Positions 17,299 through 25,355 of a stretch of DNA of 64,000 nucleotides are shown here, piece after piece. Every line of letters starts with the position of its first letter. Position 1 is the stretch's first letter. The DNA is from Agrococcus terreus (GTDB taxonomy: Bacteria; Actinomycetota; Actinomycetes; Actinomycetales; Microbacteriaceae). The stretch is from positions 434,001 to 498,000 of the forward strand of contig NZ_BMLM01000001.1 in NCBI RefSeq assembly GCF_014645235.1, given 5' to 3'. The notes beneath the pieces are model-generated. The model saw only the letters and a program-made list of their open reading frames with translations. It did no database searches and was not told the DNA's origin. Position numbers and translations under genes: made by a program.

Positions 17299-18669
17299 AT
17301 GGGCGAGCAGCAGCCGACGCAGGTCGGAGTCGACGTCGACGTCGTGGTCGTCGGAGCCGGACCGGCGGGGCTCGCCGCCGCGACGGCGCTCGCTGACGCG
17401 GGCCGCACGGTCGCCGTCCTCGAGGCCCGCGGGCGCGTGGGCGGCCGCACGTGGACCGACACCGTCGACGGCGCGATGCTCGAGCTCGGCGGGCAGTGGG
17501 TCTCGCCGCACCAGACGGCGCTGCTCGAGACGATCGAGCGGCTCGGCCTGACCACGTTCCCGCGGTACCGCGCCGGCGAGTCGGTCTACGTCGTCGACGG
17601 CGAGGCCGTGCGCTACGAGGGCGACTTCCCGATCGACCCCGACACCGTCGACGAGCTCGACCGCCTCATCGGCGACATCGACGCGCTCTCGCACGAGGTC
17701 GATCCGGATGCCCCGTGGGACCACCCGCGCGCCCGTGAGCTCGACACCGTCTCGTTCGAGGCGTGGCTGCGGGAGCAGACCGACGACGCGGCCGCCGCGC
17801 ACCTCGCGGCGCTGTTCATCGGCCCGGCCATGCTCACGAAGCCGTCGCACGCGTTCTCGGCGCTGCAGGCGCTGCTCATGGCCGCGAGCGCCGACGGCTT
17901 CGCCAACCTCGTCGACGAGGACGAGATCCTCGACCGCCGCGTCGTCGGCGGGATGCAGCTCGTCAGCATCCGGATGGCAGAGGCGCTCGGCGACGCCGTG
18001 CACCTGGGCGCGCCCGTGCGACGGATCGTGCGCGACGACGACGGCGTCGTGGTCGTCGCCGACGGCGTGGTCGCCCGCGGCCGTCGCGTCATCGTCGCCG
18101 TGCCGCCCAACCTCATCACCCGCATCGACGTGCAGCCGCCGCTGCCGCGCCGCCAGCACCAGCTGCACCAGCACCTCTCGCTCGGCCTCGTCATCAAGGT
18201 GCACGCCGTCTACGAGCGGCCGTTCTGGCGCGACGCGGGGCTCTCCGGCACGGGCTTCGGGCCCGATGAGCTCGTGCATGAGCTGTACGACAACACGAAC
18301 CACGACGATCCGCGGGGCACGCTCGTCGGCTTCGTCTCGGACGAGCACGCCGACGAGGCGTTCCGGTGGAGCGACGAGGAGCGGCGCGAGCGCATCCTCG
18401 CGTCGATCGCGCGCTACCTCGGCCCGGAGGCGCTCACGCCGACGGTCTACTACGAGAGCGACTGGGCGAGCGAGGAGTGGACGCGCGGCGCCTACGCCGC
18501 GAGCTACGACCTCGGTGGCCTCCACCGCTACGGCGCCGACCAGCGGCAGCCCGTCGGACCGATCCACTGGGCGTGCTCCGACTATGCGGGCCACGGCTAC
18601 CAGCACGTCGACGGCGCCATCCGCTCGGGGCGACAGGCGGCCGACGACGTGCTCGCGTCGCTGCGGTAG
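17299..18669 (+). CDS. Flavin-dependent monoamine/polyamine oxidase
   Basis: 456 residues from ATG, with GGAGG five bases upstream (an in-frame GTG at 17293 overlaps that site and was rejected). FAD-binding GxGxxG at 19-24 (VVGAGPAG), LEARGRVGGRTWT, then LGGQWVSPHQTALL are typical of flavin amine oxidases. The C-terminal FAD segment HWACSDYAGHGYQHVDGAIRSG is intact. It oxidises an amine (putrescine, tyramine or similar) to an aldehyde, releasing ammonia and hydrogen peroxide. The neighbours do not reveal the substrate. It converges on radA. Confidence 0.9.
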   Translation: MGEQQPTQVGVDVDVVVVGAGPAGLAAATALADAGRTVAVLEARGRVGGRTWTDTVDGAMLELGGQWVSPHQTALLETIERLGLTTFPRYRAGESVYVVDGEAVRYEGDFPIDPDTVDELDRLIGDIDALSHEVDPDAPWDHPRARELDTVSFEAWLREQTDDAAAAHLAALFIGPAMLTKPSHAFSALQALLMAASADGFANLVDEDEILDRRVVGGMQLVSIRMAEALGDAVHLGAPVRRIVRDDDGVVVVADGVVARGRRVIVAVPPNLITRIDVQPPLPRRQHQLHQHLSLGLVIKVHAVYERPFWRDAGLSGTGFGPDELVHELYDNTNHDDPRGTLVGFVSDEHADEAFRWSDEERRERILASIARYLGPEALTPTVYYESDWASEEWTRGAYAASYDLGGLHRYGADQRQPVGPIHWACSDYAGHGYQHVDGAIRSGRQAADDVLASLR

Positions 18670-18723
18670 CCCCGCCCACTCCCACCGGGCGAGCAGCGCG
18701 CGTCCCCGCCCGCCGGTCACCCT

Positions 18724-18774
18724 CCGCTGATCGAGGAGCGCGCGGCCGTAGGCCGCACGCGTCTCGAGACCACC
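18724..18774. repeat. Imperfect palindrome between convergent genes (terminator or dispersed repeat)
   Basis: An imperfect hairpin centred on 18749 (left arm GAGGAGCGCGCGGCC, right arm GGCCGCACGCGTCTC; 12 of 15 pairs) flanked by GATCGAG and CTCGAGAC. It sits between the amine oxidase and radA stops and can serve as a bidirectional terminator. Closely similar palindromes are, from memory, scattered in intergenic DNA of Microbacteriaceae. Confidence 0.55.
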
Positions 18775-18779
18775 CTGGC

Positions 18780-20147
18780 CTAGAAGTCCGGCACCCCCGC
18801 TGGCTCGCGCCGCCCCGCCGGCGCCGACTCCTGCCGCCCGGCGCGGATCGTCTCGGGCACGGCGTTCCGCACGAGCGCCGCCGACTCGTCGACGACCCGC
18901 GCGTAGCCGAGCCGCTTCGCCTCGGTCGCGCGCCGCTTCGCCGCGCTCGCGGCCCGGATCTCGCCGGCGAGCGAGATCTCGCCGATGGCGGCGAGCCGCG
19001 GCGGCAGCGCCACGTTGCGCGCGGCGCTCGCGATGGCGAGGGCGATCGCGAGGTCGGCGCCGGGCTCGGTGAGGCGGATGCCGCCCACGGTCGAGACGTA
19101 GACGTCCTCGCTGCCGAGCGGCATGCTCGCGTGCCGCTCGAGCACGGCGAGCACCATCGCGACGCGCGACGAGTCGACGCCGTTCACGACCCGGCGCGGC
19201 TGCGCGGTCGAGGAGCGCACGACGAGCGCCTGCACCTCCACGGGGATCGCGCGGCGGCCCTCGAGCGCCACGGTCACGCACGTGCCCGGGAGCGGCGTCG
19301 ACGAGCGCGAGAGGAAGAGGCCCGAGGGGTCGGTCACCTCGACGATGCCGTCGCCGGTCATCTCGAAGCAGCCGACCTCGTCGGTCGGGCCGAAGCGGTT
19401 CTTGGAGGTGCGCACGAAGCGCAGCGCCGTCTGCCGGTCGCCGTCGAAGTGGGCGACGACGTCGACGAGGTGCTCGAGCAAGCGGGGGCCGGCGACCGAG
19501 CCGTCCTTCGTGACGTGGCCGACGAGCAGCAGCGGCACGTCCGCCTCCTTCGCCGCGCGCGTGAGCGCCGAGGCGACGTCGCGAACCTGGCTCGGACCGC
19601 CCGCGAGGCCGTCGTTGTCGGCGCTCGCGACGGTCTGCACGGAGTCGACGATGACGAGCTCGGGCGCGGTGTCGCGGATCTGGCCGAGGATCGTGCCGAG
19701 GTCGGTCTCGCTCGCGAGGTAGAGCTCCGGCTCGAGCGCGCCCGTGCGCTCGGCGCGCAGGCGCACCTGCGCGAGCGACTCCTCGCCCGACACGTAGAGC
19801 ACCCGCCGCCCGGCGCGCGCCGCCGTCGCGGCGACGGCGAGCAGCAGCGTCGACTTGCCGACGCCCGGCTCGCCCGAGCACAGCACCACGGCGCCGGGCA
19901 CGATGCCGCCGCCGAGGACGCGGTCGAACTCGCCGATGCCGGTCGCCCAGCGCGGCGCGTCGGCGGCGGTGAGCTCGGTGATGGGGCGCGCAGCGCGCGA
20001 GGCGGGCACCGACGACGCGGCCACGCGCGCCGCCGCGCCGCCCGCCTCCTCGACCGTGCCCCACTGCTGGCACTCGCCGCAGCGCCCGACCCACTTGAGG
20101 GTCGTCCACCCGCACTCGGAGCAGCGGAACGCGGGTGCCTTGGCCAT
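18780..20147 (-). CDS. radA: DNA repair protein RadA
   Basis: 455 residues, normal length. It has an N-terminal zinc finger (C9, C12, C23, C26 in CSECGW...CGEC), a RecA-like ATPase with Walker A GEPGVGKST (92-100), LVIVDSV as Walker B, the RadA signature KNRFG (249-253) and a C-terminal Lon-protease-like domain (LGSEDVYVSTVGGIRLTEPGADLA). It promotes branch migration in recombinational repair. The start was chosen at MAKAPAFRCSECG, preceded by a TAGCCT box 7 nt upstream; further in-frame upstream codons would read through that promoter. Confidence 0.97.
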   Translation of the reverse strand: MAKAPAFRCSECGWTTLKWVGRCGECQQWGTVEEAGGAAARVAASSVPASRAARPITELTAADAPRWATGIGEFDRVLGGGIVPGAVVLCSGEPGVGKSTLLLAVAATAARAGRRVLYVSGEESLAQVRLRAERTGALEPELYLASETDLGTILGQIRDTAPELVIVDSVQTVASADNDGLAGGPSQVRDVASALTRAAKEADVPLLLVGHVTKDGSVAGPRLLEHLVDVVAHFDGDRQTALRFVRTSKNRFGPTDEVGCFEMTGDGIVEVTDPSGLFLSRSSTPLPGTCVTVALEGRRAIPVEVQALVVRSSTAQPRRVVNGVDSSRVAMVLAVLERHASMPLGSEDVYVSTVGGIRLTEPGADLAIALAIASAARNVALPPRLAAIGEISLAGEIRAASAAKRRATEAKRLGYARVVDESAALVRNAVPETIRAGRQESAPAGRREPAGVPDF

Positions 20148-20154
20148 GCGAGCG

Positions 20155-20160
20155 AGGCTA
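20155..20160 (-). promoter_or_regulatory. -10 box TAGCCT for radA
   Basis: On the minus strand TAGCCT ends 7 nt before the radA ATG, with no ribosome site between, suggesting a leaderless mRNA. Confidence 0.45.
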
Positions 20161-20220
20161 CCGGCGGGCACCCACGCGGCCGTGCGGCGCGCCTCGCGGC
20201 GTTCCTGCAGGGAGCGCGGC

Positions 20221-20226
20221 TAGCGT
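20221..20226 (+). promoter_or_regulatory. -10 box TAGCGT, leaderless start
   Basis: TAGCGT ends 6 nt before the ATG at 20233. It is divergent from the radA promoter about 60 nt away. Confidence 0.45.
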
Positions 20227-20232
20227 GCCCGC

Positions 20233-20601
20233 ATGCTCAGCGTCGGCTCGATCGTCATCAGGGTCGCCGATCTCGAGCGCCAGCTGCTGTTCTGGACCGC
20301 GGCGCTCGACTACGAGCCGCGGCTGCCGCTCGACGACGGCTTCGCGCTGCTGCGCCCGCGCTCCGGCCAGGGCCCGAACGTCTCGCTCGACGCCGTGCCG
20401 AGCGAGCGCGTGCTGCCCCCGCGCATCCACCTCGACCTCTACGCCGACGACCAGGCCGCCGAGGTCGAGCGCCTCGAGGCGCTCGGCGCGCAGCGCGTGC
20501 ACTGGCCGAAGCGGCCCGACGACGCCGACTACCTCATCATGGAGGACCCCGAGGGCAACCGCTTCTGCGTCATCGACGCCGGGCCCGGGGAGGCCGCATG
20601 A
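20233..20601 (+). CDS. VOC (glyoxalase/dioxygenase superfamily) protein
   Basis: 122 residues. It begins with the characteristic VGSIVIRVADLERQLLFWTAALDYEP and ends with MEDPEGNRFCVIDAGP, the two beta-alpha-beta-beta-beta halves of the vicinal oxygen chelate fold. Substrate unknown. It overlaps the next gene by 4 nt (ATGA), so it is translated together with a GNAT acetyltransferase. Confidence 0.85.
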   Translation: MLSVGSIVIRVADLERQLLFWTAALDYEPRLPLDDGFALLRPRSGQGPNVSLDAVPSERVLPPRIHLDLYADDQAAEVERLEALGAQRVHWPKRPDDADYLIMEDPEGNRFCVIDAGPGEAA

Positions 20602-21110
20602 CGGCCCACGTGCGCGAGGCGGCGATCGGCGACGCGGCCGGCATCGCGCGAGTGCGGGTCGAGACGTGGCGGGCCGCCTACGCGGGGCTCGTGCCGCAGG
20701 CGATGCTCGACCGGATGGACATCCAGCGCGAGGCCGAGCGCCGCGCCGAGCTGTGGGAGGAGCACCACGACCACCCGCACAAGCACGAGCTCGTCGCGGT
20801 CGCCGACGGCGAGGTCGTCGGATGGGCGGCCTTCGGCCCCGCGCGGGAGGAGATCCCCGGGGTCCCCGCCGAGCTGTACGCGATCTACGCGCTCTCGGAG
20901 CGCTGGTCGCGGGGCGTCGGGCACGCGCTGCTGATGGAGTCCGAGCGCCGGCTCGTCGCCGACGGCCATTCCGCCGCATACCTGTGGCGGCTCGAGGGGA
21001 ACGACCGCGCCGCGCGCTTCTACGAGACGCACGGGTGGGCGCACGACGGCGGCCGGAAGGTCGACGGCGACCTCTGCGAGCTGCGGCACCTGCGCCGCTT
21101 CGACGCCTGA
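20598..21110 (+). CDS. GNAT family N-acetyltransferase
   Basis: 170 residues, ATG overlapping the VOC stop. A complete GNAT domain: VREAAIGDAAGIARVRVETWRAAYAGL at the N-terminus, YAIYALSERWSRGVGHALL as the acetyl-CoA pyrophosphate-binding loop region, and LWRLEGNDRAARFYETHGW in the last helix/strand. Acceptor unknown. VOC-GNAT pairs are often linked to detoxification of small molecules, but that is only a guess here. Confidence 0.88.
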   Translation: MTAHVREAAIGDAAGIARVRVETWRAAYAGLVPQAMLDRMDIQREAERRAELWEEHHDHPHKHELVAVADGEVVGWAAFGPAREEIPGVPAELYAIYALSERWSRGVGHALLMESERRLVADGHSAAYLWRLEGNDRAARFYETHGWAHDGGRKVDGDLCELRHLRRFDA

Positions 21111-21184
21111 GCCGCTCCGGCGCCCGCGACCGACCGGCTGTTCGGCTCCGGCGCCCGTTCGCTCAGGCGGATGCAGGCGCCGGT

Positions 21185-21214
21185 TTGGGAGGCGGTCCGG
21201 GCCTCGTGTAGGCT
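21185..21214 (+). promoter_or_regulatory. Promoter of tRNA-Ser
   Basis: TTGGGA (21185-21190), 18-nt spacer, TAGGCT (21209-21214); transcription would start about 2-3 nt before the mature tRNA 5' end. Confidence 0.5.
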
Positions 21215-21222
21215 CTCCTCTT

Positions 21223-21313
21223 GGTGACGTGTCCGAGCGGCCGAAGGTGCAACTCTCGAAAAGTTGTGTGGAGTAACCCTCCACCGTGGGTTCAAATCCC
21301 ACCGTCACCGCCA
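21223..21313 (+). tRNA. tRNA-Ser(CGA)
   Basis: A 91-nt class II tRNA including an encoded CCA end. The acceptor stem GGTGACG pairs with CGTCACC. The anticodon stem CAACT/AGTTG surrounds loop CTCGAAA with anticodon CGA (reads UCG). A long variable arm (GTGGAGTAACCCTCCAC) identifies the serine family; the T loop GGTTCAAATC is standard. A perfect terminator hairpin follows immediately. There is no integrase or att duplication nearby. Confidence 0.95.
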
Positions 21314-21315
21314 CA

Positions 21316-21342
21316 GGAAGCCCCGCAGCATGCGGGGCTTCC
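21316..21342 (+). terminator. Intrinsic terminator after tRNA-Ser
   Basis: A perfect 12-bp stem (GGAAGCCCCGCA / TGCGGGGCTTCC) with a 3-nt loop, 2 nt after the CCA end. Confidence 0.85.
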
Positions 21343-21419
21343 GTCGTCTCGCCATCGGTCGAGGAGGCGGTGCAGGCAGGGCGCTGCCGTCCCGAGGCCC
21401 TGAGGCTCGAGGAGGGCCC

Positions 21420-21998
21420 ATGGAGCTCCCCGTCGTGCTCGGCGCCGCCGGCATCGCCATCGCTGCGATCGTCGCCGTCGTCGTGCTGCTCGTCGTCCGC
21501 GAGCTGCGCTCGCGCGGGCCGCGCCCCGGCGGCGCCCGCCCGGGTGCCGCGCCGGCCGGGCGGCTCGATCCGCGCGCCGAGATCGCCCTCACGCACCACG
21601 CGCGCGAGCGGATGGCGCAGCGGGGGGTCGGGCAGCGCGAGCTCGAGCGGGTCGTGCGGATGCCCGAGCGCACCGCCGTCGACGACCGCCAGGGCAGCAT
21701 CCGGCTCGAGCGCGACGTGGGGGAGAACGCGCTGCGCGTGTGGGTGCTGCCGCCGTGGCCGTCCGATCGCGTGGTCGTGAAGACGACCGCGTGGAGCTAC
21801 CGGCGCACGACGACGATCCCGCGCCGCGAGATCGGCCGCGTCGTCGGCCGCGGCGGCGAGCGGATCCGCGCGATCCAGGCGAGCAGCGCGGCGCGGATCT
21901 CGGTGCAGCCGGACGGCGTCGTGCGCATCAGCGGCGACTCGCAGGCGGCGGTCGACCGCGCGCTCGCGCTCGTCCGCGCGGAGGTCGCGGGCCGCTGA
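21420..21998 (+). CDS. Membrane-anchored DUF4258-KH domain protein
   Basis: 192 residues. An N-terminal helix (about 3-26) anchors the protein, followed by a Pro/Arg linker. A DUF4258-like domain comes next (EIALTHHARERMAQRGVGQRELERVV ... RVWVLPP). The C-terminal ~55 residues form a KH RNA-binding motif: IGRVVGRGGERIRAIQ with the GxxG loop, then ARISVQPDGVVRISG, strikingly like the KH domain of polynucleotide phosphorylase. DUF4258 proteins are related to small RelE/BrnT-like folds of uncertain function. An RNA-binding membrane protein is the direct reading; its role is unknown. Start chosen at the ATG after GGAGGGCCC. Confidence 0.75.
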   Translation: MELPVVLGAAGIAIAAIVAVVVLLVVRELRSRGPRPGGARPGAAPAGRLDPRAEIALTHHARERMAQRGVGQRELERVVRMPERTAVDDRQGSIRLERDVGENALRVWVLPPWPSDRVVVKTTAWSYRRTTTIPRREIGRVVGRGGERIRAIQASSAARISVQPDGVVRISGDSQAAVDRALALVRAEVAGR

Positions 21999-22018
21999 TC
22001 CTCCGGCGCGGGGACTGC

Positions 22019-22708
22019 CTAGCGGCGTCGCCCGCGGCCCGGCTGCCGACCCTTCGCGGGCTTCTGCCCGCGCTGCGGACCGCGCGCCTTCGGCGGCTGG
22101 CGGCGCTGCGCGGTGGGAGTCTGCGCGGCGGGCGTCGGCGCGGCATCCTCGTCGCGGTCCTCGCCGCGGGACGAGCGCGCGGTGCGGCCGCGCACGATCC
22201 CCACGAGCTCCTGGTGCAGCGGGGAGTCGTCGGCGCGGCGCCACGCGAGCGCGATCCGGGTCGGCGGCACGTCGACGACGACGCGGTGGCGCGTCTCGGG
22301 TCCGCCGAGCGCACGCGCGACCGACATCGGCACGATCGCGATGCCCGCGCCCGTCGCGACGACCTCCAGCTGCTGCGCCGCGGTCATCCCGCCGCGCTCG
22401 ACGCGCGCCTCGCCGGCGAGGTCGGCCTCCGCGACGTCGTCGAACGCGACGACCGGATGCCCCTTCGGCACGACGACGACCGCGAGCTCGGCGTAGAGCG
22501 GCACGACGTGCAGCGCCTCGTCCTCGACGGGCAGCCGCACGAGCGCCGCGTCGAGCTCGCCCGCGCGCAGCGCCGCGACCGCCTCGGCCTCCTCGAGCTG
22601 CACGAGCTCGATCGGCACGTCGGGCACCCGCTCGCCCCACACCCGCATCCACTTCGCGGGCGTGACCCCGGGCACGCCGCCCAGCCGGAACCGATCCACG
22701 GCACCCAT
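22019..22708 (-). CDS. LysR-type substrate-binding domain protein lacking HTH
   Basis: 229 residues. The body is a LysR-type effector-binding domain (FRLGGVPGVTPAKWMRVWGE, PIELVQLEEAEAVAALRAGELDAALVRLP, VVVVPKGHPV, EVVATGAGIAIVPMSVAR). There is no N-terminal winged helix: the protein starts directly at the effector domain, and upstream is the esterase gene stop 31 nt away, so an HTH was not simply missed by a wrong start. The last ~50 residues are strongly basic (Arg/Lys/Gln/Gly repeats) and might contact nucleic acid. Function unknown; a ligand-binding accessory protein is the best guess. Confidence 0.78.
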   Translation of the reverse strand: MGAVDRFRLGGVPGVTPAKWMRVWGERVPDVPIELVQLEEAEAVAALRAGELDAALVRLPVEDEALHVVPLYAELAVVVVPKGHPVVAFDDVAEADLAGEARVERGGMTAAQQLEVVATGAGIAIVPMSVARALGGPETRHRVVVDVPPTRIALAWRRADDSPLHQELVGIVRGRTARSSRGEDRDEDAAPTPAAQTPTAQRRQPPKARGPQRGQKPAKGRQPGRGRRR

Positions 22709-22739
22709 CCTGCCGTGTCCGCGCCGACGAGGCGGAGGG

Positions 22740-23354
22740 TCAGGCGCGCTCGAGGAACGCGACGACGTCGGCGAGCTCCTCCGCCACGATCGCGTGCGCG
22801 CGGTGGTAGGTGCGGCGGTCGACGGCGAAGTGGCGGTCGAGCCACGGCGCCGAGCGCCGCACCTTGTCGACGTGGATGACATCGTCGAGGTCGCCGATCG
22901 TCGCGAGCAGCGGGATGCGAGGCTCGCGCCCGGCGAGCGCCGCGTCGCCCGGCAGCTCGCCCGCGTGCACGAAGGACGACAGGTGGGCGATCGAGGCGAA
23001 GCGCTCCGGCTCGAGGCGCGCGAGCTGCACGGCCATCGCGCCGCCCTGCGAGAAGCCGAGCAGGTGCACGCGGGAGTAGGAGTGCTCGAGGCCCTCGAGC
23101 CACGCGAGCACGCCCTCGGCGGCGGAGTCGATGAGGGCGTGGTCGTCGGCGTCGACGGGCGTGAACTCGAACCACGCGAAGCCGCCGCCGTAGGGGATCG
23201 GCGCGCGCAGCGAGGCGACGTCGAAGCGCTCCGGCAGGTGCGGGGCGAGCCCGAAGAGGTCGCCCTCGTGGCTGCCGAGGCCGTGCATGACGACGAGCAG
23301 CTCGTCGCCCGTTCCCTGCCGCCAGAGCACGGCGTCCGCGTCGATGGGGTGCAT
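22740..23354 (-). CDS. Carboxylesterase/phospholipase family alpha/beta hydrolase
   Basis: 204 residues, ATG with GGAAGGAG upstream. Nucleophile elbow GFSQGG (Ser102), likely acid Asp157 or 158 in ATIGDLDDVI and catalytic His187 near the C-terminus form the triad. The segment LLVVMHGLGSHEGDLFGLAPHL gives the oxyanion hole. Members of this small esterase family hydrolyse short-chain esters or lysophospholipids in the cytosol. It lies 31 nt upstream of the LysR-type effector-domain gene on the same strand, so the two may form an operon. Confidence 0.88.
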   Translation of the reverse strand: MHPIDADAVLWRQGTGDELLVVMHGLGSHEGDLFGLAPHLPERFDVASLRAPIPYGGGFAWFEFTPVDADDHALIDSAAEGVLAWLEGLEHSYSRVHLLGFSQGGAMAVQLARLEPERFASIAHLSSFVHAGELPGDAALAGREPRIPLLATIGDLDDVIHVDKVRRSAPWLDRHFAVDRRTYHRAHAIVAEELADVVAFLERA

Positions 23355-23452
23355 GGATGCTCCTTCCTCGAGCCGCGCGCGCCGCCGTCCGGCCGGCCGA
23401 GCGCGGCGCCTGCGCGGCGCCCTCGGACGGGCGCCCGCCGCTCCCCACACCG

Positions 23453-23458
23453 TAGCCT
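23453..23458 (+). promoter_or_regulatory. -10 box TAGCCT, leaderless start
   Basis: TAGCCT ends 6 nt before the ATG at 23465. Confidence 0.45.
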
Positions 23459-23464
23459 CGGAGC

Positions 23465-24700
23465 ATGACGAGCACCTCGGCGACGACCCGCGTGCTCCCC
23501 GCGTCGGGCGGCCGCGGCGGCCGGACGCGCGCGCCGAAGCGGAGCGGCCGGGCACGCATCGGCCGCGTCGTCTCGCTCGACGCCGCGCGGGGCCTGCTCG
23601 TGCTCGCGACCGTCGCGTGGCTCGCCGCGCCGCGCCGGCCGGTGCCCGCCTCGCAGGCGTGGGGCGCGGTCGGCCTCGACGCGATCGCGCTGCCCGCGTT
23701 CGCCGTCGTCGCCGGCTGCGCGCTGGCCATGGCGCAGCACCGCGGCTGGACCTCCGGGGCGCGCGTCGCGGGGCGCGCGCTGCTGCTGCTCGCGCTCGGC
23801 GTCGTCATCGCCGCGGGCGCGGCGCTCGTCGCCGGCGCGGCGACGGGGGCGCGCTGGGCGCCCGAGGAGGGCGCGCTGGGCGGCCTCGAGCGGATCTCGG
23901 TGGGCGGACCGCTCGTGCAGCTCGCGGTGGCGACGGCGGCGCTCGGCGTGCTCGCGGCGATCGCCCGCAGCTGGAGCGCGTGGGCGTGGACCGTCGTGAT
24001 CGCCACGGCGATCGGGGCCGGATCCCTCTGGATCACGACGGCGATCTGCGACGGCCCCAACGACGCGTGCAGCCCCGCGACGCTGCTCGTGGGCGGCGTC
24101 GCGGATGCGGCGGGCGTCGGCACGGACCCGGCGGTCGTCGCGACCGTCACGACGGTCGTGGCGGGCCTCGGGCTCGCGATCCCGGCGGCCGCCGGCGCCG
24201 CCCTCGTGCACGCCCTGCTGCGCGCCCGCAGCGTGCCCGGGGCGCAGCGCCGCCGCGTCGTCGGCTACGCGCTGCTCGCTGCGACCCTGTTCGGCGTGCT
24301 CGGCATCCTCGCCCACTTCACGCCCACGGTGTGGGGGCAGGCCGCCCTGCAGCCGAGCACCGCCATCTGGACGCCGCCCCTCACGCTCGCGGTGGCGTCG
24401 CTCGCCGCGGTGCTCGCGGCGGCGATGCACCCCTCGATCGACACCGACCTCCGCGGCGGCACCTCGGCGCTCGGCGCGTTCGCCGAGCCGTTCGCCGCGC
24501 TCGGCCGCTGCAGCCTGCTCGCGGTCGGCACGACGCTCGCCGCGCGCACGCTGCTCGAGGCGCTCCCCGCACCGAGCCCCGTCACGTGGTTCGCGCGCCT
24601 GGGCGACATCCCGTCGATCGTGCTCGCGCTCCTCGTGGCCGCGGCGTGGCTCGCGCTGGCGCTCGCGGCCGATCGCCGCGGGCGCCGCCTGCGCCCCTGA
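23465..24700 (+). CDS. Polytopic membrane protein, DUF1624/acyltransferase-like
   Basis: 411 residues with about nine to ten hydrophobic segments. After a basic Arg-rich N-terminus the sequence GRVVSLDAARGLLVLATVAWL matches the first helix of heparan-alpha-glucosaminide N-acetyltransferase-like (DUF1624/DUF418) membrane proteins, which move acyl groups across the membrane. The catalytic His of that family is not obvious here, so the activity is uncertain. Encoded alone with a leaderless promoter. Confidence 0.65.
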   Translation: MTSTSATTRVLPASGGRGGRTRAPKRSGRARIGRVVSLDAARGLLVLATVAWLAAPRRPVPASQAWGAVGLDAIALPAFAVVAGCALAMAQHRGWTSGARVAGRALLLLALGVVIAAGAALVAGAATGARWAPEEGALGGLERISVGGPLVQLAVATAALGVLAAIARSWSAWAWTVVIATAIGAGSLWITTAICDGPNDACSPATLLVGGVADAAGVGTDPAVVATVTTVVAGLGLAIPAAAGAALVHALLRARSVPGAQRRRVVGYALLAATLFGVLGILAHFTPTVWGQAALQPSTAIWTPPLTLAVASLAAVLAAAMHPSIDTDLRGGTSALGAFAEPFAALGRCSLLAVGTTLAARTLLEALPAPSPVTWFARLGDIPSIVLALLVAAAWLALALAADRRGRRLRP

Positions 24701-24751
24701 CGCCGCGCCGGGCATCAGCCGTCGGACGCGCTGGCCTGGCACCATGGGGCC

Positions 24752-25291
24752 ATGGCGGTGCGCACTCCCGATCCCAACCCCGGCTGGCTCAGCGACGACG
24801 AGCTGCGCGATGCGCGCGAGCGGCTGCCGATCCTCTACGTCGAGGCGATCCCCGTGCGCCTCGACGGCATCGGGCAGGTGACCGAGGTCGGGCTGCTGCT
24901 GCGCATGAACGCGCAGAGCGAGATGACCCGCACGATCGTCTCGGGCCGCGTCATGCGGGGCGAGTCGGTGCGGGATGCGCTGTACCGCCACCTCGAGAAG
25001 GACCTGGGCCCGATGGCCTTCCCGCAGCTGCCGGCGAGCCCCGTGCCGTTCCAGGTGGCCGAGTACTTCCCGCTGCCCGGCGGCGGCCTCTACAGCGACA
25101 GCCGCCAGCACGCGGTGTCGCTGTGCTACATCGTGCCCGTCACCGGATCCTGCGATCCGCGGCAGGACGCGCTCGAGCTCACGTGGCTCAGCCCGGAGGC
25201 CGCGGCGTCCGAGCTCGTGCTCTCCGAGATGGAGGGCGGCCGCGGCAGCCTCGTGCGCGCGGCTCTCGCGCACCTCGGCGCGCTGCGCTGA
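24752..25291 (+). CDS. NUDIX-fold protein, DUF4916 family
   Basis: 179 residues. GWLSDDELRDARERLPILYVEAIPVRLD and LGPMAFPQLPASPVPFQVAEYFP followed by SRQHAVSLCYIVP are the hallmark segments of the actinobacterial DUF4916 branch of NUDIX hydrolases. The classical NUDIX box (GX5EX7REUXEEXGU) is degenerate here (GRVMRGESVRDALYRHLEKDLG), so catalysis may differ or be absent. CACCAT six bases before the ATG could be a weak -10 box. Confidence 0.8.
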   Translation: MAVRTPDPNPGWLSDDELRDARERLPILYVEAIPVRLDGIGQVTEVGLLLRMNAQSEMTRTIVSGRVMRGESVRDALYRHLEKDLGPMAFPQLPASPVPFQVAEYFPLPGGGLYSDSRQHAVSLCYIVPVTGSCDPRQDALELTWLSPEAAASELVLSEMEGGRGSLVRAALAHLGALR

Positions 25292-25343
25292 GCGCGGCCG
25301 CCCGAGCCGGGCGTCCGCCCAGCGGATGCGGCACGCGCCCCCA

Positions 25344-25349
25344 TAGGCT
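25344..25349 (+). promoter_or_regulatory. -10 box TAGGCT, leaderless start
   Basis: TAGGCT ends 6 nt before the ATG at 25356. Confidence 0.5.
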
Positions 25350-25355
25350 GGCGGC

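Noticed and set aside
21114-21157. Two copies of GCTCCGGCGCCCG upstream of tRNA-Ser
   Set aside because: Only 13 bp, GC-only in character and expected occasionally at this composition; no structure or third copy.
21223-21313. tRNA-Ser as an integration site
   Set aside because: No integrase, direct repeat of the tRNA 3' end or foreign-looking DNA follows it; a normal terminator and a host-like gene do.
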